Counted from the stretch's first letter, positions 31,101-42,629 are shown. The stretch: DNA of 64,000 nt from an uncultured Pseudomonadota bacterium (GCA_903835655.1 CAILNT010000103.1:28716-92715); one strand, 5' to 3'. The notes: generated by a model from the sequence alone, not told the origin. Numbers and translations: made by a program.

Positions 31101-32396
31101 GGCAATCGACTCCCACATCTCCTCGAAGAAGGCGGCCGTATGGTGGCCGGATTTGATGACGCGGTGGTTGCGCCCGATCAACTCTTCCCGGCGGTAGCCG
31201 CTCACCGCGCAGAACTTGGCGTTGGTATCGATAATGGTCCCGTCCGCGGCGGAGACGGAAATCAGCGCATGGGCGTCGAGACTGGAGCGCAAGCTGTCGA
31301 GTTGCCTCCAGTCCTGGCGGCGCTGGCGATAAATCGTCTCGGAGCGTCGAAATTGTCGCACCCTGGCCAGCACGGCCGTCACCAGGAGGCGCGCATCCAC
31401 CGGCTTGGTCAGGTACTCTCCGCCGCCGGCCTGGCGTGCTTCGAGTTGGTGCTCGATATCGGCGAAAGCCGAAAGATAGATGACCGGCAAGTGTGCGAAG
31501 CGCTTGCTCTGGCGTAGCAAGGCCGCCAGGTCGGTGCCGCGGCAAGCGGGCATTTCCACGTCGAGCACACAGGCTTCCGGTGCGAACTGGTCGAGAAAAT
31601 CCCGCATGGCGACAGGGTCATCGCTGGCCAATACTTCAAAACCGGCTTCTCGCAATAGGCCGGCATGCAACGCCAGAACGGCGGTGTCGTCATCGATCAA
31701 CAGAACGCGGTAGGCCACACGCGGTGCCCAGGCAAGACCGGCGAGTCCCGCAATCATGCGAGGGATGTCGAGCGGCGCATCGAGCAGCATCTGGGCCCCA
31801 GCCTGCCGTGCCTTGATCTGCACCAGGAACGCCTTGCTATCGGACACCGCCACCAGCACCGGTGCACAGTCTTCCTTGCCCAATAGTGCGGCGATGCGTT
31901 CGGCGTGAGCAGTCAGCCAGCTCGTGTGCGCAATCAGAACGGTTCTGCCGGGACGACAAGCTACGACCACATCTTCCACGGTGTCGGCGCTTGCCACGGT
32001 GAAGCCGAGCGTGTGCAGAGTCGCATCGAACGTCCTTTCTCGCAGATCGCCCACCAGCAAGAACAGCCACTCTTCCGGGTGGACGGGCAGGTTGTCGTGA
32101 TCGATCAGCGCACCCTGGTGCCCCGCCTCCAGATGCTCGGCCAGCCCCGTGGCGAGCCGCAAAGCCAGCGCCAATTGCTCGCCATGCGGCGCCTCGTGAA
32201 TGAATCCGCCCAGCACTTCGGCCAGCGTGCCTGCGCGACCGATGCCTTCCAGCCACTCCAGCCGTTTACAGTCATCGAGCACCTGTGTCGCAGCGCGGAT
32301 CAGACGCAATCCACGCAGCCGATCCCAGCCTTCGCGGGACAGCTTATCCGTCAATTCGCGCAGCTCTCTCACGAGTTCCCCATGTCCCGTCCTCAT
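28116..32396 (-). CDS. Giant receiver/PAS/GAF/receiver/Hpt/receiver/EAL signalling protein
   Basis: A 1426-residue cytoplasmic protein. Order: a divergent N-terminal region with a pseudo-receiver look (1-225); receiver 1 (about 230-350, VLDVEMPACRGTD); PAS (about 375-485); GAF (about 500-670); a degenerate dimerisation segment (about 680-760, WSQESRTHLNNMVGHAQIL); receiver 2 (about 785-900, LILADLNMPGMNG); Hpt (about 930-1030, MHKLKSSSRMVGA); receiver 3 (about 1058-1175, LLISDLNMPGMDG); and EAL (about 1185-1420, GVEALARW, IDDFGIGYSS). The EAL motif is intact, so c-di-GMP hydrolysis is expected. The H-box histidine is glutamine and no ATPase follows. Start ATG at 32396 overlaps the upstream stop by 4 bases. 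Confidence 0.92.
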   Translation of the reverse strand: MRTGHGELVRELRELTDKLSREGWDRLRGLRLIRAATQVLDDCKRLEWLEGIGRAGTLAEVLGGFIHEAPHGEQLALALRLATGLAEHLEAGHQGALIDHDNLPVHPEEWLFLLVGDLRERTFDATLHTLGFTVASADTVEDVVVACRPGRTVLIAHTSWLTAHAERIAALLGKEDCAPVLVAVSDSKAFLVQIKARQAGAQMLLDAPLDIPRMIAGLAGLAWAPRVAYRVLLIDDDTAVLALHAGLLREAGFEVLASDDPVAMRDFLDQFAPEACVLDVEMPACRGTDLAALLRQSKRFAHLPVIYLSAFADIEHQLEARQAGGGEYLTKPVDARLLVTAVLARVRQFRRSETIYRQRRQDWRQLDSLRSSLDAHALISVSAADGTIIDTNAKFCAVSGYRREELIGRNHRVIKSGHHTAAFFEEMWESIAAGRIWQGEIKNRRKDGSHYWVQSTIAPILDEHGLPERYIAIRTDITEQKRVLAKGERQTRLLDLLRQALHEFIAKQNLALTSGLLLDGILLLSDSAHGFIGEVLHDPDGTPYFKAHAISGDARADMDPGKSARAIEGGGCRNFDALIAAVLRSGEPIVARAADVPGSEQDKLLPLHDCLGLPIHRENVLIGMVGLANRVGGYDEAMVDVLQTFTTSYAVLIDAARMRNYQQQAVIALQQSLSDVERHHLATSELLSRWSQESRTHLNNMVGHAQILLMQEGLDAEAREEARMIVQSGQQFARLIAELVGQADYKLSTPTQPHPRTSAFVQPRAEGKRQRILVAEDNLANQAVLRMQLEVLGYATDIAGDGVEAMARWQSGGYALILADLNMPGMNGLELARAIRASEGDSGVHVPIVATTAVQNPEDLALCRQAGMDDALPKPIELDALRHMLERWLPLAAPAPAILRGSTNFGSSRVSGATLDVDHLARIVGNVDAKQVRELLDLFTATVRSDLPACQRALAERNGRALALTMHKLKSSSRMVGALRFASLVEAIEDASKLEQLDTAAALFVELVHALDDVEVAAGRVVLGSAVVEVIPPRHGPLPRHILVVDDDPVARRQLSMLLVGFGVGTLLMVDDAGAALVELAREDAIDLLISDLNMPGMDGIEFLRRVAESDYRGDLILSSGVEERLLQTAAEFARAKGLNLRGTLKKPVMRDALLKLLTSPCVQTTAASGSYDLVSPGDILEGIHGDAFEVHFQPKVDAASLCAVGVEALARWRRDGKPVPPDSFIAAAEQHGLIGQLSEILITKALIAGARLEESGFPLSVSVNVSANWLSDVRLPEFILASIQATGFKAEHLILEITETGLMADMATALDVMSRLRLKGFKLSIDDFGIGYSSLEQLQRFPFSELKLDRSFVRGAAEKPAARAILASTLEMATKLKLTTVAEGVETQSDLDLVRGLGCDLVQGWFVARAMPLEQLIEWLKARKV

Positions 32397-32995
32397 GCCG
32401 CTTCCAGCTTGCGAGCCAGGTGTTCCACCAGGGGCCGCAAGGCGGCAAATGGAATCGGTTTGGGATAGACCGGGACCCCGGTTGGAACGCCACCTTGTTC
32501 CGCGATTTCAGCCGGGGACAATGCGGTTACCACGAGTATCGCGCCGCGCACCGCCGCCGAGTGGGACTTGAGCCGGCGGATCATGCGGAACCCGTCCATT
32601 TCCGGCATGGCAAGGTCGGTGATGATGAGGTCAGGCGCATGCCGGCCGGATAGCAGGAGCCCCTCGAAGCCATCCTCGGCCATGAATAACTGAATCGGCA
32701 AGCGCCACTCGGTGAACTGGCGGCGGTATAGCTCGCGTTGGACCGGGTCGTCCTCCACCACCAGGACCTTGAATAGCCTTGGCACAGGCGCCTGGTCGAG
32801 CACGGATTGCTGACGCAAGCGAATCGCCTCGATCGCGTCGCTCGGAATGCGGCGATGCCCCCCCGCGGTTTTCCATGCCGGGAGTACCCCGGTCTCGACC
32901 CACGCCTGCACGGTGGACAGCGCCACGCCGAGACGGGCAGCGGCCGCGCGGGTAGACAGAAACCCACCGGGTTGGCTGGCGTGGTGAGAGCTCAT
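32393..32995 (-). CDS. Response regulator with N-terminal MerR/excisionase-type HTH
   Basis: A 200-residue protein with an N-terminal helix-turn-helix of the MerR/excisionase kind (about 12-60, LSTRAAAARLGVALSTVQAWVE, TAGGHRRIP) and a C-terminal receiver (about 75-195, LIITDLAMPEMDGF, YPKPIPF). HTH ahead of the receiver is the reverse of the usual order. It is first in the five-gene signalling operon and could be its DNA-binding output. ATGs at 33007 and 32995 compete; AAGGA lies directly against the first, so the second is preferred. Confidence 0.86.
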   Translation of the reverse strand: MSSHHASQPGGFLSTRAAAARLGVALSTVQAWVETGVLPAWKTAGGHRRIPSDAIEAIRLRQQSVLDQAPVPRLFKVLVVEDDPVQRELYRRQFTEWRLPIQLFMAEDGFEGLLLSGRHAPDLIITDLAMPEMDGFRMIRRLKSHSAAVRGAILVVTALSPAEIAEQGGVPTGVPVYPKPIPFAALRPLVEHLARKLEAA

Positions 32996-33572
32996 GGATA
33001 TTTCCATTCCTTACGTTTCGTTTGTCACCAACCCGTCGGCTTCGACCCACGGACTTCGTCTCGTCGGTTTCAGTGCGGGCCTGATCGGTGCGGGAAATTT
33101 GGCACAACATCCAGCCAGGCACGGTCAGGGAACCGCTGATTGATTCCTTCGACAAGCGCAGGGTGAACGCCAACCTGCTGATTCCGTTAGCTGTGAGCCT
33201 GTCGAACCATGAACGGGGCTGAAAAATCAGCGCGCTCTCAGGCAGAGAACATTTTAATAATAACCATCACTATCGTCATTTTACAGGAAATCCCCGCGGC
33301 CATTGCAAGCAGGTTTCCTGCTCGACGTAGGGCGCCGGGTCACCTCGTACCCATCGATCAGGATCAATCTGATCGGCCTTCACTCAATGCACTGATACCC
33401 GCCAAACGGCACCGATAGCGGCTAGCCGCCCGGACAACGCAGCGAGCAGGCCCAGAGTATGCGGTAAGCACGCGGCGTTCCTCCAATTTTAGCCGGCTGA
33501 GGAGTGTGCATTCCATCGATGAAGCGAGGGGAACTGGGCTACATAGATCGGCTCCAGCAGTTCACCAGCTTC
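32996..33572. other. Intergenic region: operon promoter side and REP element, no gene
   Basis: This stretch carries the upstream region of the signalling operon (minus strand), the REP pair at 33145-33217 and an AT-rich patch near 33250-33290. Open frames here are short and resemble nothing known. Confidence 0.5.
33145..33217. repeat. REP-like paired palindrome, copy 2
   Basis: Two inverted arms, CCTTCGACAAGCGCAGGGTG and GAGCCTGTCGAACCATGAAC, sit about 20 bases apart. The same pair recurs at 63837-63909 and a single arm at 3081-3112. Confidence 0.75.
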
Positions 33573-33893
33573 TCAGCGTTCATAAAACACCTGCCCTACC
33601 CGCTCGATGTGCTCGCGCAATGCGTCGCTGTGCAGTTGTTCGAAGGCCGATAAATCCATGGTGTAGGGCAGCAGCAGGTCATCCACTTCATCGAGGATGT
33701 CGGCCAGTTCGCGATGACTGATTTCCTGGCCTTCGGCGGCAAACAAGGTCAGGTCGATATCGGACCCCGGCCTGTAATTTCCTTTGGCGCGGGAACCGTA
33801 GATCACGGCGCGTTGGACATGGGGGTGTTGTGCCAGAACGCCGTGAATTCTGGCAATCACGTTGGTGGATAAACCGAACCGCTGCTCGATCAT
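33573..33893 (-). CDS. MNT-type nucleotidyltransferase (HEPN-MNT module antitoxin)
   Basis: A 106-residue minimal nucleotidyltransferase with the signature GSRAKGNYRPGSDIDL and a later Asp in TMDLSAFE. In HEPN/MNT toxin-antitoxin pairs this enzyme inactivates the HEPN RNase by nucleotide transfer. The ATG at 33893 overlaps the TGA of the HEPN-like gene upstream. That partner is broken by a frameshift, so this enzyme may now be an orphan. Confidence 0.85.
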   Translation of the reverse strand: MIEQRFGLSTNVIARIHGVLAQHPHVQRAVIYGSRAKGNYRPGSDIDLTLFAAEGQEISHRELADILDEVDDLLLPYTMDLSAFEQLHSDALREHIERVGQVFYER

Positions 33894-34308
33894 GAACGTT
33901 CGTACAGGGCGAGAAAGCGACGATGCATCGCCACAAAGCACGCATGAAAGCGCCCACAAATCTCCTCGGCAATTTGCCGGGCCGTGGTTTCGTCGTAAAC
34001 ATGCGAGGTGAGATTTCTGTACTTGATCATATCCATCCAGACTTCTCCTTTGTCGATCAGCCCGCGTTTGAAGGCCTCCCGCGTGGTGTCTTCGATCCCA
34101 GCAATCCGATCGTACCAGCCACTTCTTCCAGATAATCCTTCAAGACATTCCAGGCCAGTTCATGCGCCATTTCAAATGACTGGATCAACCCTTTTTCTTC
34201 GAGGCGGGAGAGTTCACGCGACCCGCGCAAGCCGACATCGGCGCTCAAATCGTTGAATACTTTGGTATAATTATTGAATCGTTGTTTCCAGCGAATATCT
34301 TCGGTCAC
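33890..34308 (-). pseudogene. HEPN-type nucleotidyltransferase-binding protein (HI0074 family), frameshifted
   Basis: A GTG at 34308 with AAGGGG upstream opens a frame reading TEDIRWKQRFNNYTKVFN and LIQSFEMAHELAWNVLKDYLE, the typical HI0074-family start. Around 34087-34091 the frame shifts by one missing base (after GLLGSK) and stops early at 34057. The other frame continues with TTREAFKRGLIDKGEVW, MIKYRNLTSHVYDE and ends RRFLALYERS at 33890, overlapping the MNT gene start. Both halves are well conserved, so the lesion is recent or a sequencing error. Confidence 0.8.
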
Positions 34309-34520
34309 GACACATCCCCTTCGTCTGCTTTCTGCAACCGTGCGATTTTGTCCAAAACGGCGGCGGCTTCCGCATCCTGCGCCGCGATCGTTCAGAATAT
34401 CTTGCGGGCGACGCTGCACCACCGTCTCATCGCCATCCGGGTTCTTCACCTACAGGTCATAAGTCACCGTATCGATGCCCGCCACGTCTACGGGCCGCGT
34501 CACCATGGCGCTCGGCGGGG
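34305..34520 (-). pseudogene. Remnant of type I restriction methylase HsdM C-terminus
   Basis: Minus-strand reading gives IDTVTYDL, an in-frame TAG (34450-34452), then VKNPDGDETVVQRRPQDILND. A frameshift near 34386-34390 leads into IAAQDAEAAAVLDKIARLQKA, ending with a TGA that overlaps the HEPN start. YDLSVKNP and the DIAALDAE-type tail are features of HsdM C-termini. Nothing upstream is recognisable, so this is the last piece of a deleted restriction-modification locus. Confidence 0.65.
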
Positions 34521-34673
34521 TCCGCTTCCACCCAGGGTGGCACATGGCGCCGCTTTCCCTGCCTGGCACCTTTGGGTTTACGCCGCGGAAAAAGTCTGCG
34601 ATCCACCGTTTCCAGCGCGAGCCGTTTCCTTCCCGGCGTCCGCACCAAGGATCAGCGCCGCGTGGGGAGGGCT

Positions 34674-37787
<3,114 letters not shown>

Positions 37788-37845
37788 AAAGAACAGGGCG
37801 CGGCGCGGTGATAACCGACCGGGGCGAATTCGTAGAGGTTCATGT

Positions 37846-38053
37846 ACCGATCACGCGACTCCTACAGTGCCATTTCCGACTGGCGCAGGACCTCGTTCTG
37901 CATCTCCAGTTCGATCTGATGCACCAGGAGTTCATGCAGAGCCTCCTCGGGGAGTACGCCGCCATAGGGTGGCGGGTTGGATGCCAACCTCTGCTCCGCA
38001 AGCGCCCGAAGTGACATAGTGCGTCGTTCTGAGCCATCCCATTGATCATACAT
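37846..38053 (-). pseudogene. Detached N-terminus of the downstream hybrid kinase
   Basis: Starting with MYDQWDGSERRTMSLRAL, this reads a short region with LPEEALHELLVHQIELEMQNEVLRQSEMAL, typical of the coiled lead-in before a first PAS in this kinase group. A TAG interrupts it where a Glu codon (GAG) would be expected. The frame then continues ESRDRYMNLYEFAPVGY before the 68-bp insertion. It belongs to the kinase gene ending at 34674. Confidence 0.8.
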
Positions 38054-38242
38054 TGCAGATCCTTACCCCAGGCCAGTACGTGGTAACCCGTACTTGGAAA
38101 TGCTGCTTGTAAACACTCTGACTGCCGCCGACCGTATCCGAGATCTGGATGGAGAGGTGCGTGCTGTTAACGACCTGAGAGGGAAAGAGCTTGAGATTAA
38201 CTTTGATCTATCTCACACAACCTGGCCCTGTCCTGGCAATTT

Positions 38243-41200
38243 CTACTTGGCTCCATTAGCCCGCAATCCCAATGACTCCATGGGGGCGCGAGATAACACC
38301 ACATGCCGGCGTATCAGTTCCACCAGCGCCTCATGATCGATCGGCTTGGCGATGTGGCCGACCATGCCCGCAGCCAGACACTTATCTCGTTCTTCCGTCA
38401 AGGCATGGGCGGTCTGGCCGAGGATGGGCAAACCGGGCGCGTGCTCCAGAATGCGCCGGGTCGCCTCATATCCATCCATCTCAGGCATTTGAACGTCCAT
38501 CAACACGATATCGAAGCCATTCGGGCCTACCTGCTTCACCAGTTCGACCGCTTCACGACCGTTGCTGGCCATCGCCATTCGGGCACCGTCCTCGGTCAGA
38601 TTAACTTGCAATACCATCTGGTTGATGACTTCATCGTCCACGACCAGGATGGATAAGCCCGCCAGGGGCCTGGCCGCAACCGTGCGGTCGACCGGTGGTG
38701 ATGGCGGCGCTTGCACCCGGGCCGGGGCTTCGACAAAGGCGATCCGGAAAGTAAAGGTACTGCCCGCTCCGGGCCGGCTCTCGACGCGAATGTCGCCTCC
38801 CATCAAATCAAGAATGCGCTTGCTGATCGCCAGCCCCAGCCCGGTTCCGCCATATTTCCTGGTCAGCGAGCCGTCGCCTTGCTCGAAGGGGTTGAACAGG
38901 TGTTTGAGCTGTGCTTCGTTCATGCCGATGCCAGTATCCTCGATTGTGAAGACCAGCTGGTTTGCACTGCGGCTCGCCGACAAGGTGACGCTGCCGGACT
39001 CGGTAAACTTGATTGCGTTGGACAAAAGATTGAGCAGCACCTGCCCCAGGTGCAGGGGGTCGCTGAGGCAAAGCTGTGGCAGATCGGGTGCCAGTTCCAC
39101 CCACAGGTCGAGGTGTTTGGCGCGCGCCTGTTCGCGGACCAGTTCGACGGCATGCTCGGCCACTTCCTTGAGCGAGGTCTCGATTTGCTCGATCGTCAAC
39201 TTGCCGGCCTCGATCTTGGAGAAGTCGAGGATCTCGTTGATGACGCCAAGCAAGCGCTTGCCCGAGATCAGTATCTTGTCGAAGGCATTCTTGGCCTTCT
39301 CGCTGTTCTGGTAATTGCGCGCGCCGATCTCGGCGAAGCCCAGCACGCCGTTGATTGGCGTGCGGATTTCATGGCTCATGTTGGCGAGGAATTCACTGCG
39401 CACCCGAGCGAGATGTTCGGCGGCGAGCAGGGCTTGTTCGCGGGCTTGGGCAAAGGTGCGTTGTTCGCTCATGTCGACGAAACTGATCACCGCCCCGTCG
39501 ATCCTGCCGTCTTCTTGTGCCATGGGGTGGATGGCGTACATCACCGGGATGGAATGACCATCGGCATGCCAGTACACCTCGTTGTCGTTGCGCGCCTCCA
39601 GTCCGTGCAGGAGTGAGCCGTGGGATGGGCACTCCTCGACCGGGTAGGGGGAACCGTCGGGCTTGCTGTGGTGGAACAGGCTGTGAGCACGCTGACCGAT
39701 GACCTGTTCCTGGCTGTAGCCAAGCATCTGGCAGGCGGCGGGGTTGATGAAGGTGATGCGGCAGTCGGTGTCTATGCCATATAGACCGTCTGCACTCGAT
39801 CGCAGGATGAGACTGGCATGGGCTTCCGTCTTTGCCAACTCGGCGCTGCGCTGTTCCACCAATTCTTCAAGGTGGTAGCGGTATTTCTCCAATTCGACCT
39901 CGGCCTGCTTGCTGGCGGTGATATCACGTCCGGTGACGACCGTGCCGACGATGGCGCCATCAGCGTTACGGATCGGTGCGAAGTTGTAGCTGCCAGTCCA
40001 GGCTTCGCCGGTATCCTTGCGACGCAGACCATACTCGACGCCAACACCCACTTCGCCACGCAGGGCGCGAGGCACTGCCCACTGGTCGAGTGGCGCCAAG
40101 GTTCCATCAGCCATGAATACGTCGAGGAACACGGGATATTCGGCAAGGGTCTTCTTGCACTCCTCGACGTTCCCGAACTTGTGGAAAGTCGCAAAGGCCT
40201 CGTTGAAATGGATAAAATTCCCAGCGGCATCGGAGATGAATACAGCGTCGGTCATGCTCGACAGCGCGGCTTCGAGTTGGGCTCGGCTCTCCAACAGCGC
40301 AAGTCCGGCTCGTTTGGATTCCGTGGCGTCGATGCAGAGGCCTGTCATCCGTACGGGTTGCCCTTGTTCATCGTACGTGGTGTCACCATAAGCGAGGATT
40401 TGACGAATCTCGCCCGACGGCAGGATGACTCGGTACTCATTGGTGAGCGGGGCGTGGTTTCGGATGGCATCAGCAATCGTCGACTCTGCCGATTTCAGGT
40501 CATCCGGGTGCACACATCGGTGCCACGTTTCGAAGCTGGGCGTAACGCACTTTGGGTCAAGCCCGAACAACAGAAAGAATTCTTCCGACCAGACCAGTGT
40601 CCCCGATGCGACGTCCCAGTCCCAGGCACCCGCATGGGCAGCCCGCTGGGCGAGTGCCAATCTCTCCTGAGCTTTGGTCAGTTTCTCTTCGCGAGCTTTC
40701 TGCTCGGTGACGACATCAAAAATGGCGACAAACTGCTCGCGCTTCGGGCTGAAGACGGAGACCGAGAACCATTGCCGCAATGACTCGACGAATATTTCGA
40801 AACGCTCGGGCGCACCACCCAGCGCAACCCGCGCATAGCGTTCCAACAGTGGGTAATCGGATTCAAGGATGCCCGGGATGATCTCGCTGACTTTCTTGCC
40901 GACGATACCTGTGAGCCCGGTTTTCTGCTCAAAGGCCTTGTTCACCTTCAGGTAGACGAAGTCATGCGGTTGCCCGTCCCTGAACAACATCTGGCAATGA
41001 GCGAAACCATTGAGCATGTTCTCGAAGATGCTCTGGTAGGTCCGCTCGCGATTGATAAACGACCGCTGCTCCTCATCGAGTGCCTCAATGGGGGTGAGGA
41101 ATCCGAGCATGCAAACTTTGCCGTCCACCTCCACGACGTTGACCGAAGCCATGGCCAACCCCACCTTGCCAGACTTGGTAAGGTACTCATGGGCAAAGTT

Positions 41201-41449
41201 TTGTGCCGAGCTTTGCTGACGGATCAGCGCCAGCAACTCTTCCCGTTCGCGGGGGTGGCTCCAGAGTTGCAGTTCCTGACTGGTGTGCCCGAGCAGTTCG
41301 TGCCGGGAATACCCATGCAATCTGAGGAAGGTTTCGTTGGCTTCGATGAATTTCCCGTCGGCCAAGTCCGAGACTGCCGCCGCTGTCGGGCAGCTTCCGA
41401 AGAGTAGGTCGAAGGATTGCAGCGCGAAACCTTGCTGCTGAATGGGCAC
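38243..41449 (-). CDS. Hybrid sensor histidine kinase, 5 PAS, receiver
   Basis: A 1068-residue cytoplasmic kinase starting at GTG 41449 with AGGAG about ten bases upstream. Five PAS-type domains occupy about 10-650, then HisKA (SHEIRTPINGVLGFAE), HATPase (LLSNAIKFTESG, DTGIGMNEA, GGTGLGLAIS) and a receiver (DIVLMDVQMPEMDGYEA). PAS domains three and five closely match counterparts in the kinase ending at 34674, including the ADGLYGID and DNEVYWHADGH segments, so the two are paralogues. No separate output gene is adjacent. Confidence 0.92.
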   Translation of the reverse strand: MPIQQQGFALQSFDLLFGSCPTAAAVSDLADGKFIEANETFLRLHGYSRHELLGHTSQELQLWSHPREREELLALIRQQSSAQNFAHEYLTKSGKVGLAMASVNVVEVDGKVCMLGFLTPIEALDEEQRSFINRERTYQSIFENMLNGFAHCQMLFRDGQPHDFVYLKVNKAFEQKTGLTGIVGKKVSEIIPGILESDYPLLERYARVALGGAPERFEIFVESLRQWFSVSVFSPKREQFVAIFDVVTEQKAREEKLTKAQERLALAQRAAHAGAWDWDVASGTLVWSEEFFLLFGLDPKCVTPSFETWHRCVHPDDLKSAESTIADAIRNHAPLTNEYRVILPSGEIRQILAYGDTTYDEQGQPVRMTGLCIDATESKRAGLALLESRAQLEAALSSMTDAVFISDAAGNFIHFNEAFATFHKFGNVEECKKTLAEYPVFLDVFMADGTLAPLDQWAVPRALRGEVGVGVEYGLRRKDTGEAWTGSYNFAPIRNADGAIVGTVVTGRDITASKQAEVELEKYRYHLEELVEQRSAELAKTEAHASLILRSSADGLYGIDTDCRITFINPAACQMLGYSQEQVIGQRAHSLFHHSKPDGSPYPVEECPSHGSLLHGLEARNDNEVYWHADGHSIPVMYAIHPMAQEDGRIDGAVISFVDMSEQRTFAQAREQALLAAEHLARVRSEFLANMSHEIRTPINGVLGFAEIGARNYQNSEKAKNAFDKILISGKRLLGVINEILDFSKIEAGKLTIEQIETSLKEVAEHAVELVREQARAKHLDLWVELAPDLPQLCLSDPLHLGQVLLNLLSNAIKFTESGSVTLSASRSANQLVFTIEDTGIGMNEAQLKHLFNPFEQGDGSLTRKYGGTGLGLAISKRILDLMGGDIRVESRPGAGSTFTFRIAFVEAPARVQAPPSPPVDRTVAARPLAGLSILVVDDEVINQMVLQVNLTEDGARMAMASNGREAVELVKQVGPNGFDIVLMDVQMPEMDGYEATRRILEHAPGLPILGQTAHALTEERDKCLAAGMVGHIAKPIDHEALVELIRRHVVLSRAPMESLGLRANGAK

Positions 41450-41727
41450 GATGGATCAACTCCTGCGGTGATTCGAACGAGTGTACAAACAACTCCGTTC
41501 ATCCTTGAATCCTCCGTTGAACACGCCCGAGTGTGCATCTGGCGAACTGTCTGGCAAGAGAGCGGAGTCGTGGCGCTCAAGCGCGTATGAATTCGGCGTA
41601 CCCCATGCGGACACAACGCAGCCCGGCAGCCCACCAGGCATGCGCGGATGCGTAGCGGGTTCACCCAAAGGGTGAGCGCGATCGGAGGCGCAATCCACAA
41701 GGTTCATGGGGTCTCACAGGGGGCAAA

Positions 41728-42060
41728 TCAGCGGTCAACTGAGGAACCAAGGTTCATAGGTGGCAGGTCGATTTTTAACATGTAGATGCAGCTGTCGACA
41801 ATGACAAGTGAAACCGCTACGCGCAATGCCCCCCAAACCAGGCGATCGACCAGCGACACCACGCAGGCCACGTTCTGGAACGTCTTGGTCCGGTTGGCCA
41901 TCTCGGCCGCCGCGAGCGCGACTTTCAGCTCGGCCGTGCGGCTGGCAACCAGTTCCTGCAGGTGGTCGCGATAGCCGTCGAGTTCTAGGGCGATGCGTTT
42001 CTTCTCGGTGATGTCGTCCTTGACCGACACGTAAGTAAGTAGTCGGAACCATTTTGTTTA
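41728..42060 (-). pseudogene. Fragment of a hybrid histidine kinase
   Basis: Reads YLRVSVKDDITEKKRIALEL, then DGYRDHLQELVASRTAELKVALAAAEMANRTKTF, the PAC end and coiled linker normally found just before the H-box of kinases in this window. After KTF, where FLANMSHE is expected, the frame runs into an unrelated hydrophobic tail. Both the sensor and the catalytic parts are missing. Confidence 0.75.
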
Positions 42061-42081
42061 CCACCGAGCTCCCTCAGCCTG

Positions 42082-42131
42082 CCCTCTCCCGAATGGAGAG
42101 GGTTCCACCCCCCTTCCCCTCCAGGGGAAGG
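42082..42131. repeat. Two adjacent inverted repeats
   Basis: CCCTCTCC / GGAGAGGG (42082-42102) and CCTTCCCCT / AGGGGAAGG (42112-42131) form stems with short loops. They have the look of widespread intergenic repeats and separate the kinase fragment from the next gene. Confidence 0.6.
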
Positions 42132-42194
42132 ACCGGGGATGAGGGCATGCACCAGCAGTTGAATGAATGCAAAATCAGTTACGTAACATTACTT

Positions 42195-42225
42195 ACTGCA
42201 AAATACATAAACTCATTATTGCAGT
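42195..42225. promoter_or_regulatory. Inverted repeat upstream of mobile mystery protein A
   Basis: ACTGCAA (42195-42201) is mirrored by TTGCAGT (42219-42225) with a 17-base AT-rich spacer, 9 bases before the ATG. It could be the operator of the helix-turn-helix protein that follows. Confidence 0.4.
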
Positions 42226-42233
42226 GAGTCGCA

Positions 42234-42629
42234 ATGAAACCGAACTTTTCCAAACTCAAGCTCTGCCAACTCGACGCCACACTGGCGCGCTCGCGTGCCG
42301 CTGAACTGCCAGTGCGACCACCCTCGGGCTGGCTCAAGGCCATCCGTGAAGCCCTCGGCATGACTGCCACCCAGCCTGCCAAGCGGCTGGGCGTGGTCAC
42401 GTCCACCGTCACCCGGCTGGAAACCTCCGAGGCCGACGACACCATCAGCCTCGCCACCCTACGCCGGGCCGCCGAGGCGCTGGACTGCGGGTTGCGCTAC
42501 GTCCTTGAGTACCGTGATGGGGAGCACATGGCAAGAAATCTCGATGACGACGAAAAGGGTATGCAGTCTGTGTGTATCCCACCCCAAGCGGGCGTTCGAT
42601 CGCGCGGTCGTTCTCAACGGCTGATGTAG
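42234..42629 (+). CDS. Mobile mystery protein A-like helix-turn-helix regulator, C-terminus altered
   Basis: A 131-residue protein with the family pattern LDATLARSRAAELPVRPPSGWLKAIREALGMT, an XRE-like helix-turn-helix (AKRLGVVTSTVTRLETSE) and LATLRRAAEALDCGLRYVL. It matches mobile mystery protein A, a small regulator usually encoded beside mobile mystery protein B, a Fic-domain protein. After about residue 95 the sequence no longer looks like the family, and no Fic gene follows, so the 3' end of the module seems lost. Confidence 0.72.
   Translation: MKPNFSKLKLCQLDATLARSRAAELPVRPPSGWLKAIREALGMTATQPAKRLGVVTSTVTRLETSEADDTISLATLRRAAEALDCGLRYVLEYRDGEHMARNLDDDEKGMQSVCIPPQAGVRSRGRSQRLM

Noticed and set aside
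37808..38014. Plus-strand frame over the damaged kinase N-terminus
   Set aside because: It is the complement of a segment that reads as a typical kinase lead-in on the minus strand.
41456..41707. Small frames between the 5-PAS kinase and the kinase fragment
   Set aside because: They contain repeat-like sequence and show no conserved protein features.
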